The notes under the pieces are model-generated. The model had not been told where the DNA came from. It made no database searches and worked only from the letters and a program-made list of their open reading frames with translations. Shown here piece by piece: positions 54,101 through 63,397 of a stretch of 64,000 nt of DNA. The translations under genes and the position numbers were made by a program. How positions within the stretch are numbered: the stretch's first letter is position 1; each line of letters opens with the position of its first letter. Source of the DNA: Malachius bipustulatus (taxonomy: Eukaryota > Arthropoda > Insecta > Coleoptera > Melyridae); the NCBI GenBank assembly GCA_910589415.1, contig OU342630.1, positions 17,269,867 to 17,333,866 of the forward strand, written 5' to 3'.

Positions 54101-55269
54101 GTGCGAAGCATAAGGAAAAGGATGTCCTGAGAAAACATTTACAAATTGTTTTGGACAATACTTTCCTTGGACCGAAAAGGAAATTTCAAGCTGAGCCAAT
54201 TAAATGTGTTACGAATAATTTATTATCATGAATATGTAAGTGGTATTTTTAAGCTTACCTACCTCCTATGTAAAATAGTTCAATTTACAATTAAGTAAGA
54301 GACGGAATGCGTGAAATTTATAAAGTAATTTTATTATTGGAAAGTAGTTGTAACTATTTATTATTAATAATAATTATTGAATGCTATAAGAAATAATACA
54401 TATATGATTGAAATTATTTTCATATTTTTAATTAGGTGTATGTACGATTTTCAGAGGACGTGAAGGGGCATTTTCCACAATTAAAGGACAGTGAATTCGA
54501 GAGGGACGTCATGGCTTGGTTCCAACATGCATCTACAAGATATAAACGCAGCAATAATATTCAATGTGAAAATTCAGTAGGTAATAATATTATAATGTGT
54601 ACAATAATAATGAAATAACAATAATTTAGTGTAAAAAAACGCCAAGTAAATAAAAAAAATCATGTTAAAGTATATACAATCTGTTGTCATTATTATATGT
54701 ATTTTCAGTCACAGTTTACCTACTCCCACTCCCACCCTATAGGTACCTATATCTAGATATCTCATTAAATTTGATAAGTTTTATTGAACCTTCCTTTATG
54801 TTGATTTTTGTCTTCTGGTTTATTGGGGTTCAGGTTCTTGGTTGAAACACTACTTTTTTTTAATTTTATAACAGAAACGTTTCAGGGCCGATTGGTCCCT
54901 TGTTCACTCATAAAAATGTATAAAAATGTAAGAAACTTAAAAATATTTAAAAAAAAACTATACTTACCTAATACAATAAAATGATCGTAAAAATGGTGTT
55001 TATATAAAAAAATTATTTTAAATTTCGAAAAAATTAATGATTTTTCAATTTATTTTTTCGAAACTTAAAATTAAAATTTTTTATATACCTACCTACACCA
55101 TTTTTACGACCATTTTATTATTGTATTAGGTAAGTATAGTTTTTTTTTAATATTTTTAAGTTTGTTACACTTTTATGAGTACCTAAACAAGGAACCAATC
55201 GGCCCTGAAACGTTTCTGTTATTATAAAATTAAAAAAAGTAGTATTTTAACCAAAAACCTGCCCCAATA
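51191..55269. other. Interior of the composite, no recognised gene
   Basis: Several short frames exist (52682-52972 and 54436-54618 among them) without recognisable domains. A good donor-like CCCAG/GTAAGT lies at about 52511, and acceptor-like sequences precede 54068 and 54436, so an unrecognised spliced transposon gene is possible. Near 52788 and 53390 short inverted blocks (GGTGAAGTTA, CGAAAAGT) occur. A 20-bp perfect palindrome of two palindromic-element ends is at 53797-53816. About 54895-55240 is an inverted repeat of AT-rich text ending in CAGGGCCGATTGG/CCAATCGGCCCTG. Confidence 0.4.
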
Positions 55270-55870
55270 AATCAGAAGACAAAAATCGATATCTCATTAA
55301 TGCATATTACAGACGTCCCATAGACGCATAGTGTCGTCATCTCTAAGATGAATATTGTAGACGTCTCATAGATGCATAATAAGACGTCTCATAAATACAT
55401 ATTGTAGGCATCTTATTGATGTATAATGAGCACGTCTATTAGATGCATCTTGTGGATGCTTAATAGATGCATACCGTAGGCATCTAATCGATGCATATTG
55501 CAAGACATCTCAAAGATGTATAAATGTAGACGTCGCATAGACGATCTACGCCGCGGACATTTTGCTTCAAAATTGTAGTCTATAAGTTACCATCTATAGA
55601 CGTCTATGCTATACACCCTATAGATTCACCCATAATCTACGTTATAGATGCACATTATTGTAGATATCTAATAGACGCATATTGTAGACGTCTCATAGAT
55701 GCATACTGTAGGCATCTATTCGATGTATATTGGAAGACATCTAATAGATGCATACTGTAGACGTCGCATAGACGGTCTACGCCGCGGACATTTTGCTTCA
55801 AAATTATAGTCTACAAACTACCGTCTGTAGATGTATATGCTGGACGTTAAAAATACATCTTTTAGATGAA
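55270..55870. repeat. Array of short TAGACGTCTA/TAGATGCAT-type palindromic motifs
   Basis: About 20 imperfect repeats roughly 30 bp apart, with cores such as TAGACGTCTCATAGATGCAT. A longer block, TCTACGCCGCGGACATTTTG, occurs twice (about 55546 and 55779). The same core motifs appear inside the 219-bp units at 49.7-51.2 kb, so the two arrays probably belong to the ends of one element. Confidence 0.8.
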
Positions 55871-55876
55871 ACTGTG

Positions 55877-56640
55877 TTACTTGGGGTATTTCAGTATGAG
55901 TCCAATGGGTGCTTGTTCTATTTCTTTTGGTTCTGCCATTTCGGTCCCAAATACTAGAAGTCTAGTTCCCTCTAGTGCTGGTCATTCACACATTAGGTGG
56001 TATGGGATTTCCTCCCCCTCCCCGCATCTCCTGCAATCTGGGTTGTTTTTCACTCCTCTTATTGAAAGGTGTTGCATTAGCGGGCAGTGTCCTGTTAAAA
56101 GTCCAATTGCACATCTCAGCTGGTGTTTACTCAGTTTTTTCAGTTACATCTTCTTTGCTCCCTCTTCCCTTTACCCACCTAGTCGCTTGAACAGCACCCC
56201 AGTTAGGTTTAGGTATAAGGTCTGCATTGAAGTTGCTCTATTTTCTCCCATGAGGAAAATTAGTTGTTGGCCTTTTGTGTCAGGTTTTCTGTCCACTAGG
56301 ATCCACGTTTCTGGTTTTTAATACCTGGTTTTGAATTCCCAGTCTTTTTTGGATTTTTTTCTGGTTCCTCTCTTGGGTCCCTGGTATCCACACTGGTGCT
56401 CTTATAGGTTTCGGAACGTCCTTGATGCCGAGTTTCGCTCCTGACCAGGGTTCCATTTCCCTGACCACCCGCACCAGCCAGTCCTCTGTGGCCTGGTCAG
56501 CGCAGGAAGCCATGAGAAAGTCCCCTCTAAGCTGCACTCCTGAGAACCTTGGTGAAGGTTCTCCTTCTTTTACATTGTTCCGGTTCCTTGCTGGTCCCGG
56601 GTTTTGTTACACTGGGGTTCACCTTAAACCCTAGCTTTCT
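55877..56640 (-). pseudogene. Non-LTR relic: ORF1 fragment joined to ORF2 C-terminus
   Basis: On the minus strand, 56537-56280 encodes ATEDWLVRVVREMEPWSGAK and APVWIPG, resembling the DUF4780-type ORF1 domain of arthropod non-LTR elements. After a frame change, about 56128-55877 encodes LRCAIGLLTGHCPLMQHLSI, then CRRCGEGEEIPYHLMCE and RLLVFGT, the Cys/His tail of R1/Jockey-like ORF2. An in-frame TGA replaces the next Cys. The roughly 3 kb expected between these parts (endonuclease, RT, RNase H) is missing. Confidence 0.7.
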
Positions 56641-56679
56641 AGGTTCTCCAGTTTCCCCCTGGTTTTGTAGTTTCGCAGT

Positions 56680-56925
56680 TTGCTACGAGCGGCTCCTGAG
56701 AGTAATTTGTTAAATAATTTGTTAAATTTGGTAACGCCACGTATGAAAAAACGAGATAGTTGTATGAGAAAAGCGATTTCACCTCACGAGAGATTAAGCG
56801 CCACCTTAAGATTCCTTGCAACCGGAAGAAGTTACAAGGATGGAATTTACAATACTATAATGTCCAAGCAAGCATTGAGTGAGATTATACCTGAGATAAT
56901 ACGACAATATGAAGTTGAATTATAA
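56680..56925 (+). pseudogene. PIF/Harbinger transposase N-terminal fragment
   Basis: The frame reads LLNLVTPRMKKRDSCMRKAI, SPHERLSATLRFLATGRSYK, then MSKQALSEIIPEII, a pattern typical of the region just before the DDE_Tnp_4 catalytic domain of insect Harbinger transposases. It stops at 56925 with no DDE domain. Its position 230 bp from the right terminal repeat supports the assignment of the composite element. Confidence 0.75.
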
Positions 56926-57159
56926 TAAACATAAACATAAAATTGAACGGTAAGTTGCTTCGCCCGTCCACATGCTACGACATGTGGCATCAGTTCTCGG
57001 AAAATGATGCCTCGATCTTCAGTCTTTCGATTTAGCTTCCAATCTCATTCCGTTTAGACTAAACGTACGTTTTGCGGTCCGCACATTCCATTTTACTTGA
57101 TTCATTTTGTCTGATTCGACATGTCGTTCAATTAGTCGTTGCGTCTGGACCGGCCTTAA

Positions 57160-58440
57160 TGTTAAACAGACATAAAAATTCAACAATAATAAATAACAGG
57201 TGAAAATCGTACTTACGAGAATAATAACAAAGCTTTTGTTTTTGGTTTGGGAGCAACGCTCGAGCACGAGGTAACCTTTAAGTAAAATCGCTACTAACTT
57301 GATGTGGTCGTCTATCGTCTATCCAGGTAGGGCTGCTTACAAAAGATCCCGTTCTTGGGTTTCCGCACCCCTATTTATAGCCCGTTTACCTCATTATGTC
57401 GATCATTATTTTGTCATTAAATTTACATTAACCTTGCATCCTATTTCCGCTGGATCCGCCATGTTACCAAGAAGAAGACTGACAGTGACATTTGACGTTT
57501 CTAAATTTGAAAGCTGGACGGCTGACATTTGAATCCATAGAAGATGGTATAAACTCTACGTTTTAGATTTTAACATGCGCATTGACATTTGTAAAGGCAA
57601 TCTGGGTCATTTCAAAAAGTATACTACTAAGGTGATAGAAAAAGCAGTTCAGTAGTGGTTTGTTTTTATCACCCTTCTCCGTTCTGTTTCGGATCTAAAT
57701 TAATTTCATGAATGGTCGGTAAATGAGTAGAGTCTTGTTGTGGAATGACATCTTTATTTGCTACAACTTTCAATGCCCTACCGGTTTCGGTCCAACGACC
57801 ATCATCAGGGGCAAGGGACGGCTGAACTGCAAGAACAGAGGGGTAAGTAGTGGGGAAATTATTAGGTGAAGATAAAAAAAAAGCCTGCGGTATTCGGTTC
57901 ACCACGTCAAGATGACCGCCCCGACCACACCCGGCGGAAGACAGAAATTATATTTTTATTCTATTTACGCCCCCGTTTTTATGGGGTTTATTGCTATAAT
58001 GTGAGGTGACTTACCTGAATTATTCGATGATTGTCTTATGTCTGTGCTGGTCGTCGGATTGTCGTCTTTGTTTGTTTATTATTTGTCTGTGCGTTCATGT
58101 GACCACGGAGCCACGTTCCGGTTCCTGAAGCGAAATTTTAAGTAAGTATCACTTTTGTGACCTAAATCACTCCTCTTCTGGCTTCTAATTGTTCGCTTTT
58201 GTCACAGCGAGGTGTAGCTGTTGCGTTGCACTGATTGATCTCTGATTCCGAGTTGGTGATTATGTGTGAGATCAACCTACCAGCCCTTGGGATATTTTAA
58301 ACCACTCTGCTGTACGTTCCTTACCCTAAAGGTTGTTTTCTAACACTGATAACTTAACAGACACCCTTCCTATCTTCACCCCATAATTTCAGTTGGCAAT
58401 CTACCCTACAAATTTCATTCAGCTAGTCTTTACATAGATT
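57160..58440. other. Unassigned repeat-like DNA with a ribozyme-like motif
   Basis: On the minus strand at about 57822-57782 the text CTGATGATGGTC, GTTG, GACCGAAACCGGT resembles a hammerhead ribozyme core (CUGAUGA, helix II, GAAA) as found in Penelope-like elements. One extra base sits before helix II and I could not identify helix III or the cleavage site. No protein domain recognised in the rest. Confidence 0.35.
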
Positions 58441-58449
58441 TCCATAATA

Positions 58450-59530
58450 TTATAATGGGCAAAACGAAAAAGGCGATATTTAATATTCAGATGCAATTAC
58501 ATATCGCAGCATTGTAAACAGTTTTTAAATGTAAAATATTGGATAGAACAAATGACAAAATAGACATCAACAGCACTCGTCACATTAATTGTTCGAAATG
58601 ACCACCCCTAGCCGCGATACACATACGACATCTTCTTAAAAAATTCTTTTTAACCTTCTAATCGCCTCCCTGTTATTTTCAACTATTACCTTGGTTTCAG
58701 CCAACTTCCTTCTAAATTCCGACAAGCTGGAATATTCTTTGCAATACACCAACTCTTTGTAATGACCACAGAGAAAAAAGTCCAGCGGATTCAAGTCCGT
58801 GGACCTAGAAGGCCATGCTATCGGTCCTTCACACCCAATCCACCTGTCAGGAAAGTTTTGGTTAAGGTGATTTCTTACATTTAACGCATAACGTCATGGG
58901 GCTCCATCATTCTGGAGAAACATATCCGCTGTCTTGTTTGTAAATTTACATTTTCCAGAAGAGTAGGCAGCTCATTCTGCAGAAAGTTGAGATATGTTTC
59001 ACCACTCAACCGCGCAGGTAACTCGAATGGTCCAATCAATTATCTGTCCAAAATTCAGGCCCATAAATTAACACTAAATTTATGCTGAAAGTTGTGACGG
59101 CGAATCAAATGCGGGTTATCTATGGACCAACAATGATTGTTATGCACATTGAAGACGCAATTCCGACTGAAGCTGGACTCGCCCGTCCAAAGAATATGAT
59201 CAAAAAAGTCAGGATCATCTCTATCCCTCCTTTCTTCACAGAAATCGACTCTTTTTCTATGGTCCGTGGGCAGCAAATCCTGTACCTTCCTGATATGGTA
59301 TGGATGATAATTTTCTTGTCGTAGAATGCGTTGTACGGTTGGCTCCGCGATTCTCGTTTGACGACTCTGGTACTTGTGGAAGGATCCGCTATAACTTCTT
59401 CCAGTACACTTTCAACGTGCTCAGGATTTCGTCTAATTGTTACTTCTCGATTACTTGCTCCAGGTAAACGGCCCTCCATGTATGCGTTATATACACGCGT
59501 AAAAATACCCGGTAATCCGGATAAGTTTCA
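58450..59530 (-). pseudogene. Tc1/mariner-like transposase relic
   Basis: On the minus strand, frames overlap and shift: VTIRRNPEHVESVLEEVIAD with SRSQPYNAF (59479-59300, N-terminal region), then HRKRVDFCEERRDRDDPDFF, DHILWTGESSFSRNCVFNVH, NHCWSIDNPHLIRRHNFQHK and FSVNLWA (59276-59055, DDE region), and an eroded tail ending LKKNFLRRCRMCIAARGGHF near 58600. At least two frameshifts and several stops are present. A catalytic acidic residue is altered (the usual DE in the LWTDES box is GE). Confidence 0.8.
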
Positions 59531-59639
59531 GGCTGTAGTCCACCTCGACGCGTCACGTGGGTTCGATACAATCTTGCGCCAAGCCGAGCATTTCCTCTTG
59601 CATATACATATTGCATTTAGTTCTTGGTATAGAGTATAG

Positions 59640-61130
59640 ACTAACGCAAGGGCTGGATCTGAAGACTCCTCAACAGATTCTGAGTGACGTGTTGTGCACT
59701 GTGTCCAGTGATCTTAGGTCTGATTTGGCGGCTGACATGAAGATGAAACTAATACTAATGAAAAGATATTATCAACAACTCAATATTTGATAAGATCCTG
59801 TATACAGATGCTTCTAAATCCGAATCAAGCGTTGGCTGCTCAGTGACCTCTCAACACAGCACAGCACTACAGTGGACCCCACCTCCTACTGCAAGTGTCC
59901 ACACAGGTGAGCTATACGGAATTTATAAGGCCTTATTCTCTGTAAGCTCGGACCACAACCATCAGCAGATAGCAATATGTACCGACTCTCTATCATCCAT
60001 CTTCTCTATCAAGCACCCCCACACGCAACATCTACTAGTAAACAAAATCCTGCAATCATCGGCACAACCAAAACCCTAACATGGTTTTCATCACACGTAG
60101 GCATACCTGGAAACGAGGTGGCCGATCGAGCAGCTAAAGAAGCCTCGCAAGTAACGGAACCCACAATAAGACTTCAGATCGACAGGGATTTAAAATCCCT
60201 TTTCGCTCGAAGGACCCGCCAGTCCTGGCAGATTCATTTAAGAGACGAAACACGCACCAAACTACATGAGATCCAGCCCTCAACTGACCATTTTAGAATA
60301 CCAACGACTCTCACTAGAAGGAAGAAGACAGTCATTCGCAGGCTCCGAATTGGTCACACTCGACCACGGTGTAAGATAACTAAGGTGTTGGAACAAGACT
60401 CCCCAGTGCGAGCCGATATCGTCACGTTACATCTGTTCTACCCATTTGTTTTGTTGCTCTCACTCTAATGATTAGTTTTGCCGACGTCTTCACTCGGACA
60501 AGCGCACAAGCGCTAGCATAAAAATGATTCACGCATATTCGCTGATAAACGCGTGCTCTTATGTTCTAATTTTATTAATATTTAAATGTTGAGATGTCAC
60601 TCGATGAAATACCCGTGGTAGTTTCATCGCATTAACTTCTACAATTAGGCACAGCACAGTTTCTACCCATTTTTGCTTATAGCTTCTCCAGAAAAAAATA
60701 AAATGGAGTAGCATGACACCCTGATAATGGCAATTTGCATGTGTAAGAGCAAGAGGTCAGAGCCCAGCTGGCAAGACTCTCTCATACACTGAGGTTCAGG
60801 TTTTCGTGTCGCGCTTTACTGTTGAAATACGTGCTTCGTTCACTCATCTATATATCTTACACCGTGCACTCGACTAACCCATAAATATCTTATGGACTCT
60901 GAAAACCCTCCAGAATGCCCAAAATGTGACGCCCCACACTCGGTGAAGCATATCCTGGTTGAATGTGTGCATTATACATGCATAGACCCACGACAAAACT
61001 GCCAATTAAATGGAAACCCGAAAGAACACTCCTCAGCGTACCTGATCAATTGCCAGTCCTGATAAAGTATCTTAAGGACATAGTGTGCGATTCTTAGATA
61101 ATTAATAATTGAAAAAGAGATTCTAAGGTG
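59640..61130 (+). pseudogene. Non-LTR retrotransposon RNase H/C-terminal relic
   Basis: Forward frames give an RNase H domain: ILYTDASKSESSVGCSV (near 59795), then HTGELYGIYKAL and CTDSLSSIFSI. After a +1 shift come TWFSSHVGIPGNEVADRAAK (near 60078) and RRLRIGHTR. The C-terminal zinc-binding tail, CPKCDAPHSVKHILVECVHY, resumes at about 60917 after a MITE insertion. The RT and endonuclease are missing. It belongs to the RNase-H-bearing I/R1-like groups. Confidence 0.8.
60365..60866. mobile_element. 502-bp non-autonomous DNA element with 8-bp target duplication
   Basis: CACGGTGTAAGATA at the left is inverted at the right (TATCTTACACCGTG). CACTCGAC is found on both sides (60357-60364 and 60867-60874). 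It sits inside the RNase H relic's reading frame. The 8-bp duplication suits hAT or P-type transposases; the terminal CAC suits neither perfectly. Confidence 0.82.
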
Positions 61131-61215
61131 TAATTCGACTTGATTCGAACTCAACGTGACAGTACACCTATGCAGTTGCACGGATTAACTATTAAACTGC
61201 GGGGGCTTAACTTAC

Positions 61216-61588
61216 TTTTCTCCGTAGCTTCATTGTTTGCATTTGAATTCGCGTCTCCGACTGAAATTTTGTCTAAAGTCGAAACTGCTCGCTTTCGTTT
61301 TTTATTGAAGTGAGTCGGTGGATTCAAAAACTTTGCGTCTTTATTGAATCTTCCGGTAGGAGAATTACTCTTCTTCGCTGAGATTTCATTAACAGTAATT
61401 AAAGAATTTATTTCTGATGGTGCCGAACTTCTCTTGCGGATTAATCGTTTAAGAAATGAACCATTGTCTATCGAATTTTCGTTAGATAGGTACTGAACTT
61501 CATCATCAAGATTTCTTAAGTAATTAAAATCTTGATTTAAACAGTGCGCCACTGCTGCATAAATTACTAAAATATTTTTTATTAACAT
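61216..61588 (-). CDS. Secreted Thr/Cys-rich protein with TSP1 repeat, exon 1 (signal peptide)
   Basis: The ATG at 61588 opens MLIKNILVIYAAVAHCLNQ, a clear signal peptide of about 16 residues. The mature part is polar, Asn/Ser-rich and contains basic clusters (RLIRKR, KKRKR) that could be processing sites. The exon ends at AAAA/GTAAGTT in phase 1. That matches the phase and base requirement of the exon at 40752, and the five exons sum to 1,203 nt (400 residues plus stop). Linking across a 20.5-kb intron is an inference. The frame also continues past the donor for 21 codons to a stop, so an independent short gene is the alternative. Confidence 0.65.
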
Positions 61589-61689
61589 TACTGGAATATA
61601 TTTACAACTTTATTTGACATCAATTTTAAATGCAACTGTCAGTTCACAATAAGTGACATTTGCGATCATGCGAGTATAAGAACTATAAT

Positions 61690-62445
61690 ATTGAGGCATG
61701 CTCTTAAGTAATTTTCGGTCGGAGCTGCGGAGCAGACTGCGGGAACTGGTCCACACCACATCGGGGCAGGTTTTGTGTGCGGTCTGTTACCTACCTCGAA
61801 CGGCGAACCCCACCTCACAGACAAATCGGCTCAGAACATCCCGCAGCTCGTGCGTCTCTCAACTTCACAACACTTCACCCAACCGGACTACACAAGCTCA
61901 ATGCCCGCATCCCCTTCAAGACAACGCCACGAAGATCGACACCTCTCAGAAAAAACTTCAACATCTCAAGTTTCAACACCATCATCCAATCCGAAAGGAC
62001 CACTTCAGAGAAAGAACCACGGGCATCAGGACCCACCCCACACCACTCCAATTCAAGAAACAACACCCTGAACCAAAAGGTCATAGATTAATTACTCGCT
62101 CATAAATCATTGAGGTTCCCAGTCGCATGTTCTTAAGTTTCGTCGGAACTGCGGAGCGGACTGGACCACACCACTCGGGGGCAGGAATGCTGGCCTAACT
62201 TCCGAAACCCACCTCTCAGACCAAGCGGCTCAGAACACCCCGCAGCTCATGCGTCTCTCAACATCACAATACATCACCACGCCGGACAACACAACTTCAA
62301 TACCCGCATCCCTTTCAAGACACCGCCACGAAGATCTCTCAGAAAATTTCAACACCATCATCCAAACCGAAAGGACCACTTCAGAGGTTCAGAGGAAGAA
62401 CCACGGGCATCTCACACCATTCCAATTCAAGAAACAACATGTAAT
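61690..62445 (+). repeat. GC-rich direct duplication of about 0.4 kb
   Basis: 61690-62085 and about 62125-62440 share long blocks in order (GGAGCTGCGGAGC/GGAACTGCGGAGC, CGGCTCAGAACA, CCGCAGCTC-TGCGTCTCTCA, CACGAAGATC, GAAAGGACCACTTCAGAG, AAGAACCACGGGCATC, CCAATTCAAGAAACAACA). Several overlapping frames of 70-135 codons in three frames are by-products of its composition. It lies just upstream of the TSP1-gene start (minus strand) and may be a retroelement end. Confidence 0.7.
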
Positions 62446-62965
62446 GTACATTTTGTACTTACTGGCTAAATGCCAGCGACCCGGAGACAACCGCGTTGCG
62501 CGCGTCGCATGAGTGAGTGATGATGGTGGCTTTTAGTTCAGTGCAAACACGGCCGGCTGGAGGCCTCGAGTTTCGTCGACCTCGACTGTCGAGTTTCGAC
62601 GAGACTCGACCGTCGAGTTTCGATCCGGTACGCCGATACCTGAGATCTCACCTTTCTTTTCTCTCCTGAAATTCGCTTGAAGAAGGTCGTTTTGGCAAAC
62701 ACCTGCAATTTCCACCAAAATGGCGTCGTGAACTTTCACGTAAAATATTATAAACATCGTCTGTGTTTTTGGCTTGGTGAGTGACCTAAAATGGTTCTTT
62801 TATTATTGTTTTAATTGTACAAATCATATTTCCTTTTAATACAAAGAGGAAAACAGCAATTAATCCGATCGAGTTTCGTCCGTATGTAAAATTTGTTGGT
62901 CACATTTTTATCTTAATTATCTTGAGGATGGGACATAATTTTATGTAACCCTGGTAGGCCAGAAC
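62446..62965. other. No gene seen; short palindromic run
   Basis: 62565-62630 contains repeated GAGTTTCG(A/T)C and GTCGAGTTTCGA words in both orientations. The rest is unremarkable. Confidence 0.35.
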
Positions 62966-63019
62966 TTGATCGGACCGTTAACACCACCAAGAGTGTCTCT
63001 GATACATACTGAAATTTCA

Positions 63020-63265
63020 GCTTTTCCTACGGGATCAAGTTTTCTTACGGGAACAACTTTTCTTACTGGAGCAAGTTTTCCTACGGGATCAAGTTTTCTT
63101 ACGGGAGCAACTTTTCTTACTGGAGCAAGTTTTCCTACGGGATCAAGTTTTCTTACGGGAGCAACTTTTCTTACTGGAGCAAGTTTTCCTACGGGAGCAA
63201 GTTTTCTTACGGGAGCAAGTTTTCCTACGGGAGCAAGTTTTCTACAGGAGCAAGTTTTCCCTACC
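63020..63265 (+). repeat. 18-bp minisatellite
   Basis: About 13 copies of an 18-bp unit near AAGTTTTCTTACGGGAGC. Three-unit groups alternate (TTTTCTTACGGG, TTTTCTTACTGG, TTTTCCTACGGG), giving a 54-bp higher-order period in the left half. One forward frame reads it as six-residue repeats of the SFLTGA/SFPTGS type inside a 143-codon frame (62966-63397). I see no signal peptide, splice support or known domain. Confidence 0.85.
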
Positions 63266-63397
63266 AGACCGACGTTTCATACCGGAGCACACTCTTCATA
63301 CCTGAGATCACTTTGCCGATTGGACAACCTTTGTCTTCATACCGAAGTGCACCTGATCCAGGGACACACACTGGTAGTACTGGAGCTGCTGATCTGA

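Larger units (their letters stand above)
49316..57156 (+). mobile_element. 7.8-kb PIF/Harbinger-like composite element
   Basis: AGGCCGGTCCAGACGCA at the left and its inverted counterpart at the right form terminal repeats of about 26 bp with one mismatch. TAA flanks both ends (49313-49315 and 57157-57159), the 3-bp duplication of PIF/Harbinger transposons. A Harbinger-type transposase fragment lies near the right end. The interior also holds tandem arrays, a non-LTR relic and unexplained sequence, so it is either a decayed autonomous copy with later insertions or a chimeric element. Confidence 0.75.

Noticed and set aside
50000..55870. CRISPR-like regularly spaced repeats
   Set aside because: The arrays are AT-rich tandem repeats in a eukaryotic transposon context, without unique spacers or cas genes.
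55866..56321. 151-codon plus-strand frame
   Set aside because: It is antisense to the non-LTR relic whose minus-strand reading shows real ORF2 tail motifs.
61698..62105. Overlapping frames of 98-135 codons
   Set aside because: Three frames are open at once over a duplicated GC-rich repeat, which indicates composition rather than coding; the second repeat copy does not keep them.
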